A stretch of DNA of 64,000 nt from Stomorhina lunata (Eukaryota > Arthropoda > Insecta > Diptera > Rhiniidae), in contig OW121741.1 of assembly GCA_933228675.1 (NCBI GenBank), forward strand, positions 75,568,629-75,632,628, given 5' to 3'. Position numbers and translations under genes: made by a program. Below, piece by piece: positions 49,501 to 63,097 of this stretch. Each line of letters starts with the position of its first letter. The stretch's first letter is position 1. The notes beneath the pieces were generated by a model, which saw only the letters and a program-made list of their open reading frames with translations, was not told where the DNA came from and made no database searches.

Positions 49501-52500
49501 AATAGGAAATTTTTGAAAAATTTCCTATAAAAATAGGAAATTTTTGAAAAATTTCCTATAAAAATAGGAAATTTTTGAAAAATTTCCTATAAAAATAGGA
49601 AATTTTTGAAAAATTTCCTATAAAAATAGGAAATTTTTGAAAAATTTCCTATAAAAATAGGAAATTTTTGAAAAATTTCCTATAAAAATAGGAAATTTTT
49701 GAAAAATTTCCTATAAAAATAGGAAATTTTTGAAAAATTTCCTATAAAAAATAGGAAATTTTTGAAAAATTTCCTATAAAAATAGGAAATTTTTGAAAAA
49801 TTTCCTATAAAAATAGGAAATTTTTGAAAAATTTCCTATAAAAATAGGAAATTTTTGAAAAATTTCCTATAAAAAATAGGAAATTTTTGAAAAATTTCCT
49901 ATAAAAATAGGAAATTTTTGAAAAATTTCCTATAAAAATAGGAAATTTTGAAAAATTTCCTATAAAAATAGGAAATTTTTGAAAAATTTCCTATAAAAAT
50001 AGGAAATTTTTGAAAAAATTTCCTATAAAAATAGGAAATTTTTGAAAAATTTCCTATAAAAATAGGAAATTTTTGAAAAATTTCCTATAAAAATAGGAAA
50101 TTTTTGAAAAATTTCCTATAAAAATAGGAAATTTTTGAAAAATTTCCTATAAAAATAGGAAATTTTTGAAAAATTTCCTATAAAAATAGGAAATTTTTGA
50201 AAAATTTCCTATAAAAATAGGAAATTTTTGAAAAATTTCCTATAAAAATAGGAAATTTTTGAAAAATTTCCTATAAAAATAGGAAATTTTTGAAAAATTT
50301 CCTATAAAAATAGGAAATTTTGAAAAATTTCCTATAAAAATAGGAAATTTTTGAAAAATTTCCTATAAAAATAGGAAATTTTTGAAAAATTTCCTATAAA
50401 AATAGGAAATTTTTGAAAAATTTCCTATAAAAATAGGAAATTTTTGAAAAATTTCCTATAAAAATAGGAAATTTTTGAAAAATTTCCTTTAAAAATAGGA
50501 AATTTTTGAAAAATTTCCTATAAAAATAGGAAATTTTTGAAAAATTTCCTATAAAAATAGGAAATTTTTGAAAAATTTCCTATAAAAATAGGAAATTTTT
50601 GAAAAATTTCCTATAAAAATAGGAAATTTTTGAAAAATTTCCTATAAAAATAGGAAATTTTTGAAAAATTTCCTATAAAAATAGGAAATTTTTGAAAAAA
50701 TTCCTATAAAAATAGGAAATTTTTGAAAAATTTCCTATAAAAATAGGAAATTTTTGAAAAATTTCCTATAAAAATAGGAAATTTTTGAAAAATTTCCTAT
50801 AAAAATAGGAAATTTTTGAAAAATTTCCTATAAAAATAGGAAATTTTTGAAAAAATTCCTATAAAAATAGGAAATTTTTGAAAAAATTTCCTATAAAAAT
50901 AGGAAATTTTTGAAAAATTTCCTATAAAAATAGGAAATTTTTGAAAAATTTCCTATAAAAATAGGAAATTTTTGAAAAATTTCCTATAAAAATAGGAAAT
51001 TTTTGAAAAATTTCCTATAAAAATAGGAAATTTTTGAAAAATTTCCTATAAAAATAGGAAATTTTTGAAAAATTTCCTATAAAAATAGGAAATTTTTTGA
51101 AAAATTTCCTATAAAAATAGGAAATTTTTGAAAAATTTCCTATAAAAATAGGAAATTTTTTGAAAAATTTCCTATAAAAATAGGAAATTTTTGAAAAATT
51201 TCCTATAAAAATAGGAAATTTTTGAAAAATTTCCTATAAAAATAGGAAATTTTTGAAAAATTTCCTATAAAAATAGGAAATTTTTGAAAAAATTTCCTAT
51301 AAAAATAGGAAATTTTTGAAAAATTTCCTATAAAAAATAGGAAATTTTTGAAAAATTTCCTATAAAAATAGGAAATTTTTGAAAATTTCCTATAAAAATA
51401 GGAAATTTTTGAAATTTGAAATAGGAAATTTTTTGAAAAATTTCCTATAAAAATAGGAAATTTTTGAAAAATTTCCTATAAAAATAGGAAATTTTTGAAA
51501 AATTTCCTATAAAAATAGGAAATTTTTGAAAAATTTTCCTATAAAAATAGGAAATTTTTGAAAAATTTCCTATAAAAAATAGGAAATTTTTGAAAAATTT
51601 CCTATAAAAATAGGAAATTTTTGAAAAATTTCCTATAAAAATAGGAAATTTTTGAAAAATTTCCTATAAAAATAGGAAATTTTTGAAAAATTTCCTATAA
51701 AAATAGGAAATTTTTGAAAAAATTTCCTATAAAAATAGGAAATTTTTGAAAAATTTCCTATAAAAATAGGAAATTTTTGAAAAATTTCCTATAAAAATAG
51801 GAAATTTTTGAAAAATTTCCTATAAAAATAGGAAATTTTTGAAAAATTTTCCTATAAAAATAGGAAATTTTTGAAAAATTTCCTATAAAAATAGGAAATT
51901 TTTGAAAAATTTTTCCTATAAAAATAGGAAATTTTTGAAAATTTTCCTATAAAAATAGGAAATTTTTGAAAATTTCCTATAAAAATAGGAAATTTTTGAA
52001 AAATTTCCTATAAAAATAGGAAATTTTTGAAAAATTTCCTATAAAAATAGGAAAATTTTTGAAAAATTTTCCTATAAAAATAGGAAATTTTTGAAAAATT
52101 TCCTATAAAAATAGGAAATTTTTGAAAAATTTCCTATAAAAATAGGAAATTTTTGAAAAATTTTCCTATAAAAATAGGAAATTTTTGAAAAATTTCCTAT
52201 AAAAATAGGAAATTTTTGAAAAATTTCCTATAAAAATAGGAAATTTTTGAAAAATTTCCTATAAAAATAGGAAATTTTTGAAAAATTTCCTATAAAAATA
52301 GGAAATTTTTGAAAAATTTCCTATAAAAATAGGAATTGTTTGAAAAATTTCCTATAAAAATAGGAAATTTTTGAAAAATTTCCTATAAAAATAGGAAATT
52401 TTTGAAAAATTTCCTATAAAAATAGGAAATTTTTGAAAAATTTCCTATAAAAATAGGAAATTTTTGAAAAATTTCCTATAAAAATAGGAAATTTTTGAAA

Positions 52501-55042
52501 AATTTCCTATAAAAATAGGAAATTTTTGAAAAATTTCCTATAAAAATAGGAAATTTTTGAAAAATTTCCTATAAAAATAGGAAATTTTTGAAAAATTTCC
52601 TATAAAAATAGGAAATTTTTGAAAAATTTCCTATAAAAATAGGAAATTTTTGAAAAATTTCCTATAAAAATAGGAAATTTTTGAAAAATTTCCTATAAAA
52701 ATAGGAAATTTTTGAAAAATTTCCTATAAAAATAGGAAATTTTTGAAAAATTTCCTATAAAAATAGGAAATTTTTGAAAAATTTCCTATAAAAATAGGAA
52801 AGTTTTGAAAAATGTCCTATAAAAATAGGAAATTTTTGAAAAATGTCCTATAAAAATAGGAAATTTTTGAAAAATGTCCTATCAAAATAGGAAATTTTTT
52901 AAAAATGTCCTATAAAAATAGGAAATTTTTTAAAAATGTCCTATAAAAATAGGAAATTTTTTAAAAATTTCCTATAAAAATAGGAAATTTTTGAAAAATT
53001 TCCTATAAAAATAGGAAATTTTTGAAAAATTTCCTATAAAAATAGGAAATTTTTGAAAAATTTCCTATAAAAATAGGAAATTTTTGAAAAATTTCCTATA
53101 AAAATAGGAAATTTTTGAAAAATTTCCTATAAAAATAGGAAATTTTTGAAAAATTTCCTATAAAAATAGGAAATTTTTGAAAAATTTCCTATAAAAATAG
53201 GAAATTTTTGAAAAATTTCCTATAAAAATAGGAAATTTTTGAAAAATTTCCTATAAAAATAGGAAATTTTTGAAAAATTTCCTATAAAAATAGGAAATTT
53301 TTGAAAAATTTCCTATAAAAATAGGAAATTTTTGAAAAATTTCCTATAAAAATAGGAAATTTTTGAAAAATTTCCTATAAAAATAGGAAATTTTTGAAAA
53401 ATTTCCTATAAAAATAGGAAATTTTTGAAAAATTTCCTATAAAAATAGGAAATTTTTGAAAAATTTCCTATAAAAATTGGAAATTTTTGAAAAATTTCCT
53501 ATAAAAATTGGAAATTTTTGAAAAATTTCCTATAAAAATAGGAAATTTTTGAAAAATTTCCTATAAAAATAGGAAATTTTTGAAAAATTTCCTATAAAAA
53601 TAGGAAATTTTTGAAAAATTTCCTATAAAAATAGGAAATTTTTGAAAAATTTCCTATAAAAATAGGAAATTTTTGAAAAATTTCCTATAAAAATAGGAAA
53701 TTTTTGAAAAATTTCCTATAAAAATAGGAAATTTTTGAAAAATTTCCTATAAAAATAGGAAATTTTTGAAAAATTTCCTATAAAAATAGGAAATTTTTGA
53801 AAAATTTCCTATAAAAATAGGAAATTTTTTGAAAAATTTCCTATAAAAATAGGAAATTTTTGAAAAATTTCCTATAAAAATAGGAAATTTTTGAAAAATT
53901 TCCTATAAAAATAGGAAATTTTTGAAAAATTTCCTATAAAAATAGGAAATTTTTGAAAAATTTCCTATAAAAATAGGAAATTTTTGAAAAATTTCCTATA
54001 AAAATAGGAAATTTTTGAAAAATTTCCTATAAAAATAGGAAATTTTTGAAAAATTTCCTATAAAAATAGGAAATTTTTGAAAAATTTCCTATAAAAATAG
54101 GAAATTTTTGAAAAATTTCCTATAAAAATAGGAAATTTTTGAAAAATTTCCTATAAAAATAGGAAATTTTTGAAAAATTTCCTATAAAAATAGGAAATTT
54201 TTGAAAAATTTCCTATAAAAATAGGAAATTTTTGAAAAATTTCCTATAAAAATAGGAAATTTTTGAAAAATTTCCTATAAAAATAGGAAATTTTTGAAAA
54301 ATTTCCTATAAAAATAGGAAATTTTTGAAAAATTTCCTATAAAAATAGGAAATTTTTGAAAAATTTCCTATAAAAATAGGAAATTTTTGAAAAATTTCCT
54401 ATAAAAATAGGAAATTTTTGAAAAATTTCTTATAAAAATAGGAAATTTTTGAAAAATTTCCTATAAAAATAGGAAATTTTTGAAAAATTTCTTATAAAAA
54501 TAGGAAATTTTTGAAAAATTTCCTATAAAAATAGGAAATTTTTGAAAAATTTCCTATAAAAATAGGAAATTTTTGAAAAATTTCCTATAAAAATAGGAAA
54601 TTTTTGAAAAATTTCCTATAAAAATAGGAAATTTTTGAAAAATTTCCTATAAAAATAGGAAATTTTTGAAAAATTTCCTATAAAAATAGGAAATTTTTGA
54701 AAAATTTCCTATAAAAATAGGAAATTTTTGAAAAATTTCCTATAAAAATAGGAAATTTTTGAAAAATTTCCTATAAAAATAGGAAATTTTTGAAAAATTT
54801 CCTATAAAAATAGGAAATTTTTGAAAAATTTCCTATAAAAATAGGAAATTTTTGAAAAATTTCCTATAAAAATAGGAAATTTTTGAAAAATTTCCTATAA
54901 AAATAGGAAATTTTTGAAAAATTTTCTATAAAAATAGGAAATGTTTGAAAAATTTCCTATAAAAATAAAAATTTTTGAAAAATTTCATATAAAAATAGGA
55001 AAATTTTGAAAAATTTCCTATAAAAATAGGAAATTTTTTTAA
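43563..55042 (+). repeat. 31-bp palindromic satellite array, AGG..CCT subfamily, about 370 copies
   Basis: The largest array of the window, in the same orientation as the one at 8-14 kb and matching its minor subfamily: arms AGGAAATTTTT and its reverse complement around G, linker ATAAAAAT. Edges are diverged (TTTTTTAAAAATTTCC variants at the left; broken units from about 54940). Rare variants (CCTGTA, CCTTTAAAA, TAGCAAAT, AAGTAATT) recur in the same order about 2.8 kb apart, marking an internal duplication. Units between about 46440 and 52100 show many 1-bp length changes in homopolymers, unlike those on either side. Confidence 0.96.
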
Positions 55043-56075
55043 ATTTCACACTTCATAGAAAGAAAAGAATGGTCATGACTATTAATTCCCAACAAATGAC
55101 TGCATTTAATATTTGACAGATACAAATTAATACCAACATATCCAATGAGTACGAGTAATTTAAATCTAAATCCATTTATCTCAACTCCTTTCAACCACAA
55201 ATAAACCTAAAATGGGAAATCGAAAAAGCATAAAATAAAGTTATTGGATATTGTAAATAAGCGTTTCATAAAAACATAAATTTCATGTATGAGATACACA
55301 TCAAATAATTGCAAATACTACAATATGTGCAACAAAAGGATGCAGAAATTTTAAATGAAATTGAGAAATCGACACTAAGAGATACGAGTAGGCATCCAGA
55401 ACAAATAACATTGCAACACATTCTCATAGATTCGAAAAGACGCACACACATACAAAAATGTCATCTATAATTTCATATCACAAGTCAACAACTCAAACTA
55501 ACCAACAGCAGCAAAAGGATGTAAATATCATGTTTGTAATATCAAGGATTCGTGTTGAAAGTTGCAATGTAAATAGTTTAACATACATACACATGTACGA
55601 GTACAACATCATACAATACAAATAAGCTTTCAATAAATTGAGTTGTTCTCGAGTGTTTTTGTTGTTGTTTACGAAAAATGATACAAACTTTGTTAAATTC
55701 CCATATTCTTGTGCAACTGAATCCTTTTGGAGGATGCAATTTTCACACACACACATGAGCAAGACCAGCAACATTTTATTTCATTTTACATGCAAATTTT
55801 ACATGTCAAAATGCACAAAAAAACAACAAATGGATGCAGAAATACCGCAGGATACACTGATTGCATTTAGTATGTCCTTCAAAATGATTGTGGTGTTGGT
55901 TGAAAACTTTATGAAATTCATAAATTTTACACCCATAAAAGAAACTGTATTACACATTCCCAACGAAATATATGCAGAAACGAGGGGTACTTTTTATGTT
56001 CCGAATGAAAATGGCTTTATTGTTTTGAAATATTCCCCTTGATGATAAATACACTTTCACATTCGTCTTAACCAT
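55043..56075. other. Unique DNA between two satellite arrays
   Basis: Contains a 134-codon plus-strand open frame (55638-56042) overlapped by a 93-codon minus-strand frame. Neither resembles a known family, and there is no visible splice or codon-bias support. I treat both as chance. No RNA gene or mobile element is recognised. Confidence 0.45.
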
Positions 56076-58578
56076 TGATAGGAAATTTTTTAAAAATTTA
56101 CTATTGTTAAGAAATAAAAAAAAAATACTTTTTAAAGGAAATTTTTCGAAAATTAAATATTTATAGGAAATTTTTCGAAAATTGTCTATTTATAGGAATT
56201 TTTTCGAAAATTGACTATTAATAGAAAATTTTTCGAAAATTGACTATTTATAGGAAATTTTTCGAAAATTTACTATTTATAGGAAAATTTTCGAAAACTT
56301 TCTATATATAGGAATTTTTTCGAAAATTGACTATTAACAGAAAATTTTTCAAAAATTGACTATTTATAGGAAATTTTTCAAAAATTGACAATTTATAGGA
56401 AATTTTTCGCAAATTGACTATTTATAGGAAATTTTTCGAAAATTGACTATTTATAGGAAATTTTTCGAAAATTGACTATTTATAGGAAATTTTTCGGAAA
56501 TTGACTATTTATAGAAATTTTTTTAAAAATTTACTATTTATAGGAAATTTTTCGAAAATTGACTATTTATAGGAAATTTTTCGAAAATTGACTATTTATA
56601 GGAAATTTTTCGAAAATTTACAATTTATAGGAAATTTTTCGAAAATTTACTATTTATAGGAAATTTTTCGAAAATTTACTATTTATAGGAAATTTTTCGA
56701 AAATTGACTATTTATAGGAAATTTTTCGAAAATTGACTATTTATAGGAAAATTTTTCGAAAATTTACTATTTATAGGAAATTTTTCGAAAATTTACTATT
56801 TATAGGAAATTTTTCGAAAATTTACTATTTATAGGAAATTTTTCGAAAATTTACTATTTATAGGAAATTTTTCGAAAATTTACTATTTATAGGAAATTTT
56901 TCTAAAATTGACTATTTAAAGGAAATTTTTCGAAAATTGACTATTTACAGGAAATTTTTCAAAAATTGACTATTTACAGGAAATTTTTCAAAAATTGACT
57001 ATTTATAGGAAATTTTTCAAAAATTGACAATTTATAGGAAATTTTTCGAAAATTGACTTTTTATAGAAAATTTTTTAAAAATTTACTATTTATAGGAAAT
57101 TTTTCGAAAATTGACTATTTATAGGAAATTTTTCGAAAATTGACTATTTATAGGAAATTTTTCGAAAATTTACAATTTATAGGAAATTTTTCGAAAATTT
57201 ACTATTTATAGGAAATTTTTCGAAAATTGACTATTTATAGGAAATTTTTCGAAAATTGACTATTTATAGGAAAATTTTTCGAAAATTTACTATTTATAGG
57301 AAATTTTTCGAAAATTTACTATTTATAGGAAATTTTTCGAAAATTTACTATTTATAGGAAATTTTTCTAAAATTGACTATTTAAAGGAAATTTTTCTAAA
57401 ATTGATTATTTAAAGGAAATTTTTCGAAAATTGATTTTTTTATAGGAAATTTTTCGAAAATTGACTATTTATAGGAAATTTTTCGAAAATTGACAATTTA
57501 TAGGAAATTTTTCGAAAATTGACTATATGGAGAAAATTTTTCGAAAATTGACTATTTATAGGATATTTTTCGAAAATTGACTATTTTAGGAAAATTTTCG
57601 AAAATTGACTATTTATAGGAAAGTTTTCGAAAATTTACTGTTTATAGAAAATTTTTCGAAAATGAACTATTTTTAGGAAATTTTTCTAAAATTGACTATT
57701 TAAAGGAAATTTTTCGAAAATTGACTATTTACAGGAAATTTTTCGAAAATTGATTTTTTTATAGGAAATTTTTCGAAAATGAACTATTTTTAGGAAATTT
57801 TTCGAAAATTGACTATATAAGAAATTTTTCAAAAATTGACTGTTTATAGGAAATTTTTCAAAAATTGACTATTTATAGGAAATTTTTCGAAAATTGACTA
57901 TTTATAGGAAATTTTTCAAAAATTGACTATATGGAGAAAATTTTTCGAAAATTGACTATTTATAGGATATTTTTCGAAAATTGACTATTTTAGGAAAATT
58001 TTCGAAAATTGACTATTTATAGGAAAGTTTTCGAAAATTTACTGTTTATAGAAAATTTTTCGAAAATTAACTATTTATAGGAAATTTTTCTAAAATTGAC
58101 TATTTAAAGGAAATTTTTCGAAAATTGACTATTTACAGGAAATTTTTCGAAAATTAATTTTTTTATAGGAAATTTTTCGAAAATGAACTATTTTTAGGAA
58201 ATTTTGCGAAAATTGACTATATAAGAAATTTTTCAAAAATTGACTATTTATAGGAAATTTTTCGAAAATTGACTATTTATAGGAAATTTTTCGAAAATTG
58301 ACTATTTATAGGAAATTTTTCGAAAATTGACTATTTATAGGAAATTTTTCGAAAATTGACTATTTATAGGAAATTTTTCGAAAATTGACTATTTATAGGA
58401 AAATTTTCGAAAATTGACTTTTAACAGAAAATTTTTCAAAAATTTGACTATTAATAGAAAATTTTTCAAAAATTTGATTATTGATAGGAAATTTAAAAAA
58501 AATTGACTTTTTATAGGAAATTTTTCGAAAATTAACTATTTATAGAAAATTTTTCGAAAATTGACTATTTATTGCGAA
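56076..58578 (-). repeat. 29-bp satellite, TTTTTCGAAAATTGAC variant, about 86 copies
   Basis: Unit AGGAAATTTTT, CG, AAAATTGAC, TATTTAT. It shares the AGGAAATTTTTC half with the arrays at 22 kb and 36.8 kb, but the other arm has diverged and the centre is now TTCGAA. Units are more variable than in the other arrays. Grouped variants recur: ATATGGAGAAAAT at 57525 and 57929 (404 bp apart), and AAAAATTTACTATTTAT after a TTTTTT run at 56525 and 57077 (about 552 bp). Higher-order duplication is therefore present. Confidence 0.92.
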
Positions 58579-59626
58579 TATTTGACATAACTGTTTCCAG
58601 TTCCCTATATATAAATAGAACCCCTCGCATGTCGAAGTCCTTTATCCAATGAATACAAAACAATACATTTAAAAATGCTCATGTCTTTTACTCTTGATTT
58701 GTGGGACTGAGTATATGAATGTGTGTGTACAAGTACATGCAAGTGTAGATAAATTTTATTCATGATGACAAATTTTTTGCACACAAACTCGGTAGTTCAA
58801 GATTGAGGATCTATCACCAATACCGGTAAAATAACTAACAATATTTTCTTTTCATTCAAAGTTTTCGGTAGCGACTTTTGCAATAGGAAAGACACAGTTC
58901 AAGGTTGTCTCGAAGATGTCCCATTCCCTTGTAAAAAGATCATGTTAAAATATCTAATGAATTCACAAGTATTGGAAACAATCCTTCGATTTGAATCTGC
59001 TGGTATAGTATCCTGACACAAAGCTAAAAACTCACAAAAACTTACAGATACAATTTCAGAGATAAGAGCCTCAAATGCATTTGTGAAACAATTGAGATTT
59101 AACCAAATAAAAACGTATCAAATGAAATTACAATATCTATTTCTATAGATATGCACCGACAATGGACTTACATTATTATGAACATTAATGAATACAAATT
59201 TCAATCTAGTTCCTTCTAGAGACTTCCATATTATAAGACCGACGACTTAAAGTAACAGAAAGATTTTAGATCACAGTATTTTGTATATTTCGGACGAGGG
59301 CTCTTAGAAGATTTTTTATATCAAAATCATTTTACGTCTGGCTGGAAATCATTGAAAATCATTTTTCCTCTACCAGTTGTATGAAAAACAAGAGGAAAGA
59401 ATTTTATGTTCTCAGAATCGGGCATTCTCAATTTTGGGCTTGGTACTGCTGAGTTTAGATTTTCTTTCATCAATCTGGAGAAACGGGGAGAATGGTGGCT
59501 AAAACATTGACGTAGGACTGTGCAGTCATGACTGCATAGTTTTATCCATCAATCGCCCTGTATTTTGGGAAAAAATTGGATTTGAGAATGAAAAGGTATT
59601 CTCCAAACACATTAATTTGAGTGACT
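58579..59626. other. Unique DNA, no gene recognised
   Basis: No coding frame is supported. The last 130 bp (59500-59626) belong to a repeat that also occurs at 63098-63228. Confidence 0.5.
59500..59626. repeat. Dispersed repeat copy 1, partly inverted
   Basis: Shares AATTTGAGTGACTGT and the preceding roughly 60 bp (GGAAAAAATTGGATTTGAGA) with 63140-63228 in direct orientation. ACATTGACGTAGGACTGTGC (59504) is in inverse orientation to the matching words at 63098-63120. The join contains a perfect 16-bp palindrome, TGCAGTCATGACTGCA (59521-59536). Element E3 is inserted at its right edge. Confidence 0.65.
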
Positions 59627-59768
59627 GTTTTTATACCCACCATCAAAAAGATCGCGGGGTATATTGAGATTGTCATTCCGTTTGTAATTTCCTTAATATT
59701 GGCTCAAAAATCAAAAACGATATATATTCTGAATCCTTATAAAATTCTAAGACGTTTGAGCGACGTCC

Positions 59769-59807
<39 letters not shown>

Positions 59808-61225
59808 CATCTGTCTGTTGAAATCACGATAACGCCTAAACGAAAGGAGCTAGCTCACTGAAACTTAGTCAAAATATTCTTCATCTCTGGGAAAATTTTG
59901 GGCAAAATCGGTTAAAATTTGACCATAGCTCCCGTATAACCTCGTCTAGCCTAATCGCTTATTTGTTAATAAATGACAAATTATGACAGCTATGATGATA
60001 AAATTTGGTACATAGAAGTCATGCATAAGCCCTAGGCACCATATAAAATTTCATCAAAATCGGTTGACAGCCAAAATTTCACCTAAAATACACTTAAATG
60101 CCAATAAAACAAACTATAACAGATATAACCACTAAATTAAGCACGAGGATGTCTTATGTTAATGCCAACCAGTGTGCAAAATTTTGTTACAATCGGTTAC
60201 TATTTGACCATAGCTCCCATATAAAAAACTTACGGAAACACAAAAATACAAAAAGAAAATACGGTTTATGTCCGTCTTTCGCTCAGAGAAAAGCGCGATA
60301 GCTCCTTAACTACAAGAGCTAGAGAGACAGAATTTAGCAAACGTATTTAAGATATGTTATAAAAATTGTGTGCTAAAAATGGGTAAAATCGGTTCACACT
60401 TAGTTAGAGCTCCCATATAACCCTGCCCCGGAAATCACATTTAGGCTGATAAATTGAATAAAATTGTAAAATCTATGACTGCTAAATTTAGAACATAGAA
60501 GTTTTATGCAACTTTCAGTCAATATGGCAAATTTTATAGCAATCGGTCCATTTCTGACCACAAAAAATCAAAAAGAAAAGGAGATTTATGTCCGTCTGTC
60601 CGTCGGATAAAATCTTGATAGCTACAAGAGCTAGTAATACTAAATTAAGCACAAGGAAGTCTTATGTCAATGCCAGCCAGTGTACAAAATTTTGTCACAA
60701 TCGGTCACCATTTGACTATAGCTCCCATATAAAAAACTTATGGAAACACAAAAATACATAAAGAAAAGGCTGTTTATGTCCGTCTGTCCGTGTGATAAAA
60801 GCACCATAGCGCCTTAACGAAAAGAGCTAGAGGGACAAAATTTTACAAAAGTATTTTGGATATCTTGAAAAAGATGTGTCTTGAAAATGGACAAAATCGG
60901 TTCAAATTTAGTTAGAGATCCCATAAAACCCCGCCCCGGGAAACACATTAATGCTGATAAATTGAATACAATTGTAATAGCTATGACGTATAAATTTAAA
61001 GTAGGAAATTTTTATGCAATTTTTGATCAGTTCATCAAATTTTATAGGAATCAGTCCATATTTGACTTTAGCTTTCTTATGAAAAACACTCACGGAAACC
61101 AAAAATTTTAGCAAAGGCCAGTTAAAAGCAAGAATAAACTCTATATATATACCAGCCAGTGTGTAAAATTTCGTTACAATCGGTCAACATTTGGCTATAA
61201 TTCTTATATATGTAACATCCCTTTT
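59627..61225 (+). mobile_element. mini-me/DINE-1-like element E3, body
   Basis: The best-preserved copy in plus orientation: TTTTTATACCCACCATCAAA, ATTGTCATTCCGTTTG, and a (GTCY)n tract at 59764-59818. Body modules follow. A block running from AAATTAAGCAC through GTCCGTCTGTCCG occurs at least twice (60130-60300 and 60645-60815), with GTCCGTC blocks at 60270, 60590 and 60779, so the body has grown by internal duplication. It is non-coding. The 5' boundary is supported by the uninterrupted sequence GTGACTGTATTTATC at 63217. Confidence 0.72.
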
Positions 61226-62594
61226 TATATCTACAATCAAAAAGATTTGGAGGTACATTCATTATATTAAGATTCCACCTATGAAATTATATAGGCATCA
61301 ATCAAAGTTCAGCCCAGACTTTATATATGATGAATGCATTAGGAACTCATAACGAAATATATGGAACTGTCGTATTACTATTAACGTGTTTAGCCTAACT
61401 ACATATTAATCACAACAAAATATTTAACAACTTATTAATGTAAAACTATACCCGGTTATGAGACCGAATTTTGATCGAAGTAAATACTGGGGAAACCACT
61501 AAAATATTTTTAAATGTTGAACTATAAAGCTACGGCAACCGAATTTAGTCCAAAGGTTTTACAACAATACCAATTAGCTTAGCGATTTTTCCAGTTTTTG
61601 TCCAGATTTTGAATTAGCTGCACCCTTGTAGATATATGAGATATGTTTCGAAATTTAACACATCTTGATGGTGGGTATATAAGATTCGGCACAGCCGAAT
61701 ATAACACTCTTACTTGTCAAATCTATAATCAAAAAGATTTGGAGGTACATATTAAGATTGCATCTACGAAATTTGATAGCTATTAATCAATGTTAGGTCC
61801 ATATTTTATACATATATACACAGTAGATGCATTAGGAACTCCTAACAAAATATACGAACCTGCCGTGTTGCTATTAACATGTTTATGGCACAACGATACA
61901 GCTTATTAATGTAAAACTATGTTCGGTTATGGAACCGCATTTTGTCCAAGGTAAATATTTGGGAAACCACTTAGATACTTTTAAATGTTGAACTGTAGTA
62001 ACTATACCACTGCAACCGAATTTAGTCAAATATATTACCAACAATACCACATCATGGTCAACATTTTGAATTAGCTGCACTCTCGTACAACTTGATGGTG
62101 GGTATACAAGATTCGGCACAGCCGAATATAACACTCTTACTTATCATATCTATAATCAAAAAGATTCGGAGGTACTAGCAGAATATTAAGATTGCATCAA
62201 TGTCCAGACTTTATATACAGCGAATGCATTAGGAACTCGTAACTAAATATATGGACCTGTTGTGTTACTAACAATATCTTTATCCTAACTAAATATTAAG
62301 ATTAACGAAAAGTATTTAACAACTTATTAATGTAAGTTCCGGTTACTATAACGAATTTTGTTCAAAGTAAATACTAGGGAAGCCACTTACATACTTTTAA
62401 GTGTTCAACTGTAAAGCTACTGGAACCGAATTTAGTGCAAATATTTAAAGCAAATATTTTATTTTCGCGTAACAACTTTTTTGGAATTGGGTTCACGTTT
62501 TGAATTTGCTGCCCCTCGTAGATATATAAGATATCTTTCTAAATTTAAAACAACTTGATGATGAATATATTTGAATATAACACTCTTATTTGTT
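61226..62594 (+). repeat. Triplicated 3'-terminal module of the mini-me-like element
   Basis: Three tandem modules start at about 61230, 61722 and 62149 (TCTAYAATCAAAAAGATT, GGAGGTAC). They end at about 61717, 62141 and 62594 with AACACTCTTACTTGT or close variants. Modules 1 and 2 carry a 7-bp stem, ACA loop hairpin, ATTCGGC-ACA-GCCGAAT (61684-61700 and 62111-62127). In module 3 the hairpin is deleted, leaving GAATATAACACTC. Module lengths are about 492, 427 and 445 bp. Confidence 0.8.
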
Positions 62595-62735
62595 TTAATT
62601 TCGATTCGTACCCACTCTAATCGAATCGAGAGAGAAATGTGGCCCTTACAGAGCCGCGAACACCGATATATAAAATGTTATGATCGGACTTAAAATGGCG
62701 ACATAGTGAACAAAATTCTAAAAGGGCTGTATTTG

Positions 62736-63005
62736 TACTTACTTACTTAAATGGCCTGTAATTACAACCTGTTTAGGTTAAAGGCCGAGCATATTTTAGA
62801 ATTTCAAGCACCTCTATCTTGTGCACATATTCTCCAATTTCGTATACCAAGTTTCAAAAGATTTTCTTCTACTTGGTCTTTCCATCGAAGTTTTGGACGC
62901 CCTCTTCTACGCGTTCCCTCTGGATCATTATCGAAGACTCTTCTTGCCGGAGTATATTCATCCATTCGCACAACATGTCCTAGCCAACGCAGACGCTGTA
63001 TTTGT
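62736..63005 (-). mobile_element. RTE-like retrotransposon, 5'-truncated copy 3
   Basis: A 270-bp minus-strand 3' end with the same tetranucleotide tail (TACTTACTTACTTAAATGG) and the C-terminal tail coding words RLRWLGHVVRMDEYTP, GTRRRGRPKLRWKDQVEE and WRICAQDRG. Similarity to copies 1 and 2 stops near 63005. It is heavily 5'-truncated but has an open tail frame. Confidence 0.85.
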
Positions 63006-63097
63006 AGGCGTTGTAAAAAAATTGGAATTACTTTAACATTATCTTTAATACTAGGGGGTGACTGACTCAACCTTTTTTTGTATGGAAGGCGAACCGC

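Noticed and set aside
43563..55042. CRISPR-like array, given the regular palindromic repeats
   Set aside because: There are no unique spacers; units are contiguous 31-mers in an evidently eukaryotic genome.
55638..56042. 134-residue open frame between two satellite arrays
   Set aside because: No recognisable domain, an overlapping long frame on the other strand (55493-55774), and no sign of splice sites or start context; chance is more likely than a gene.
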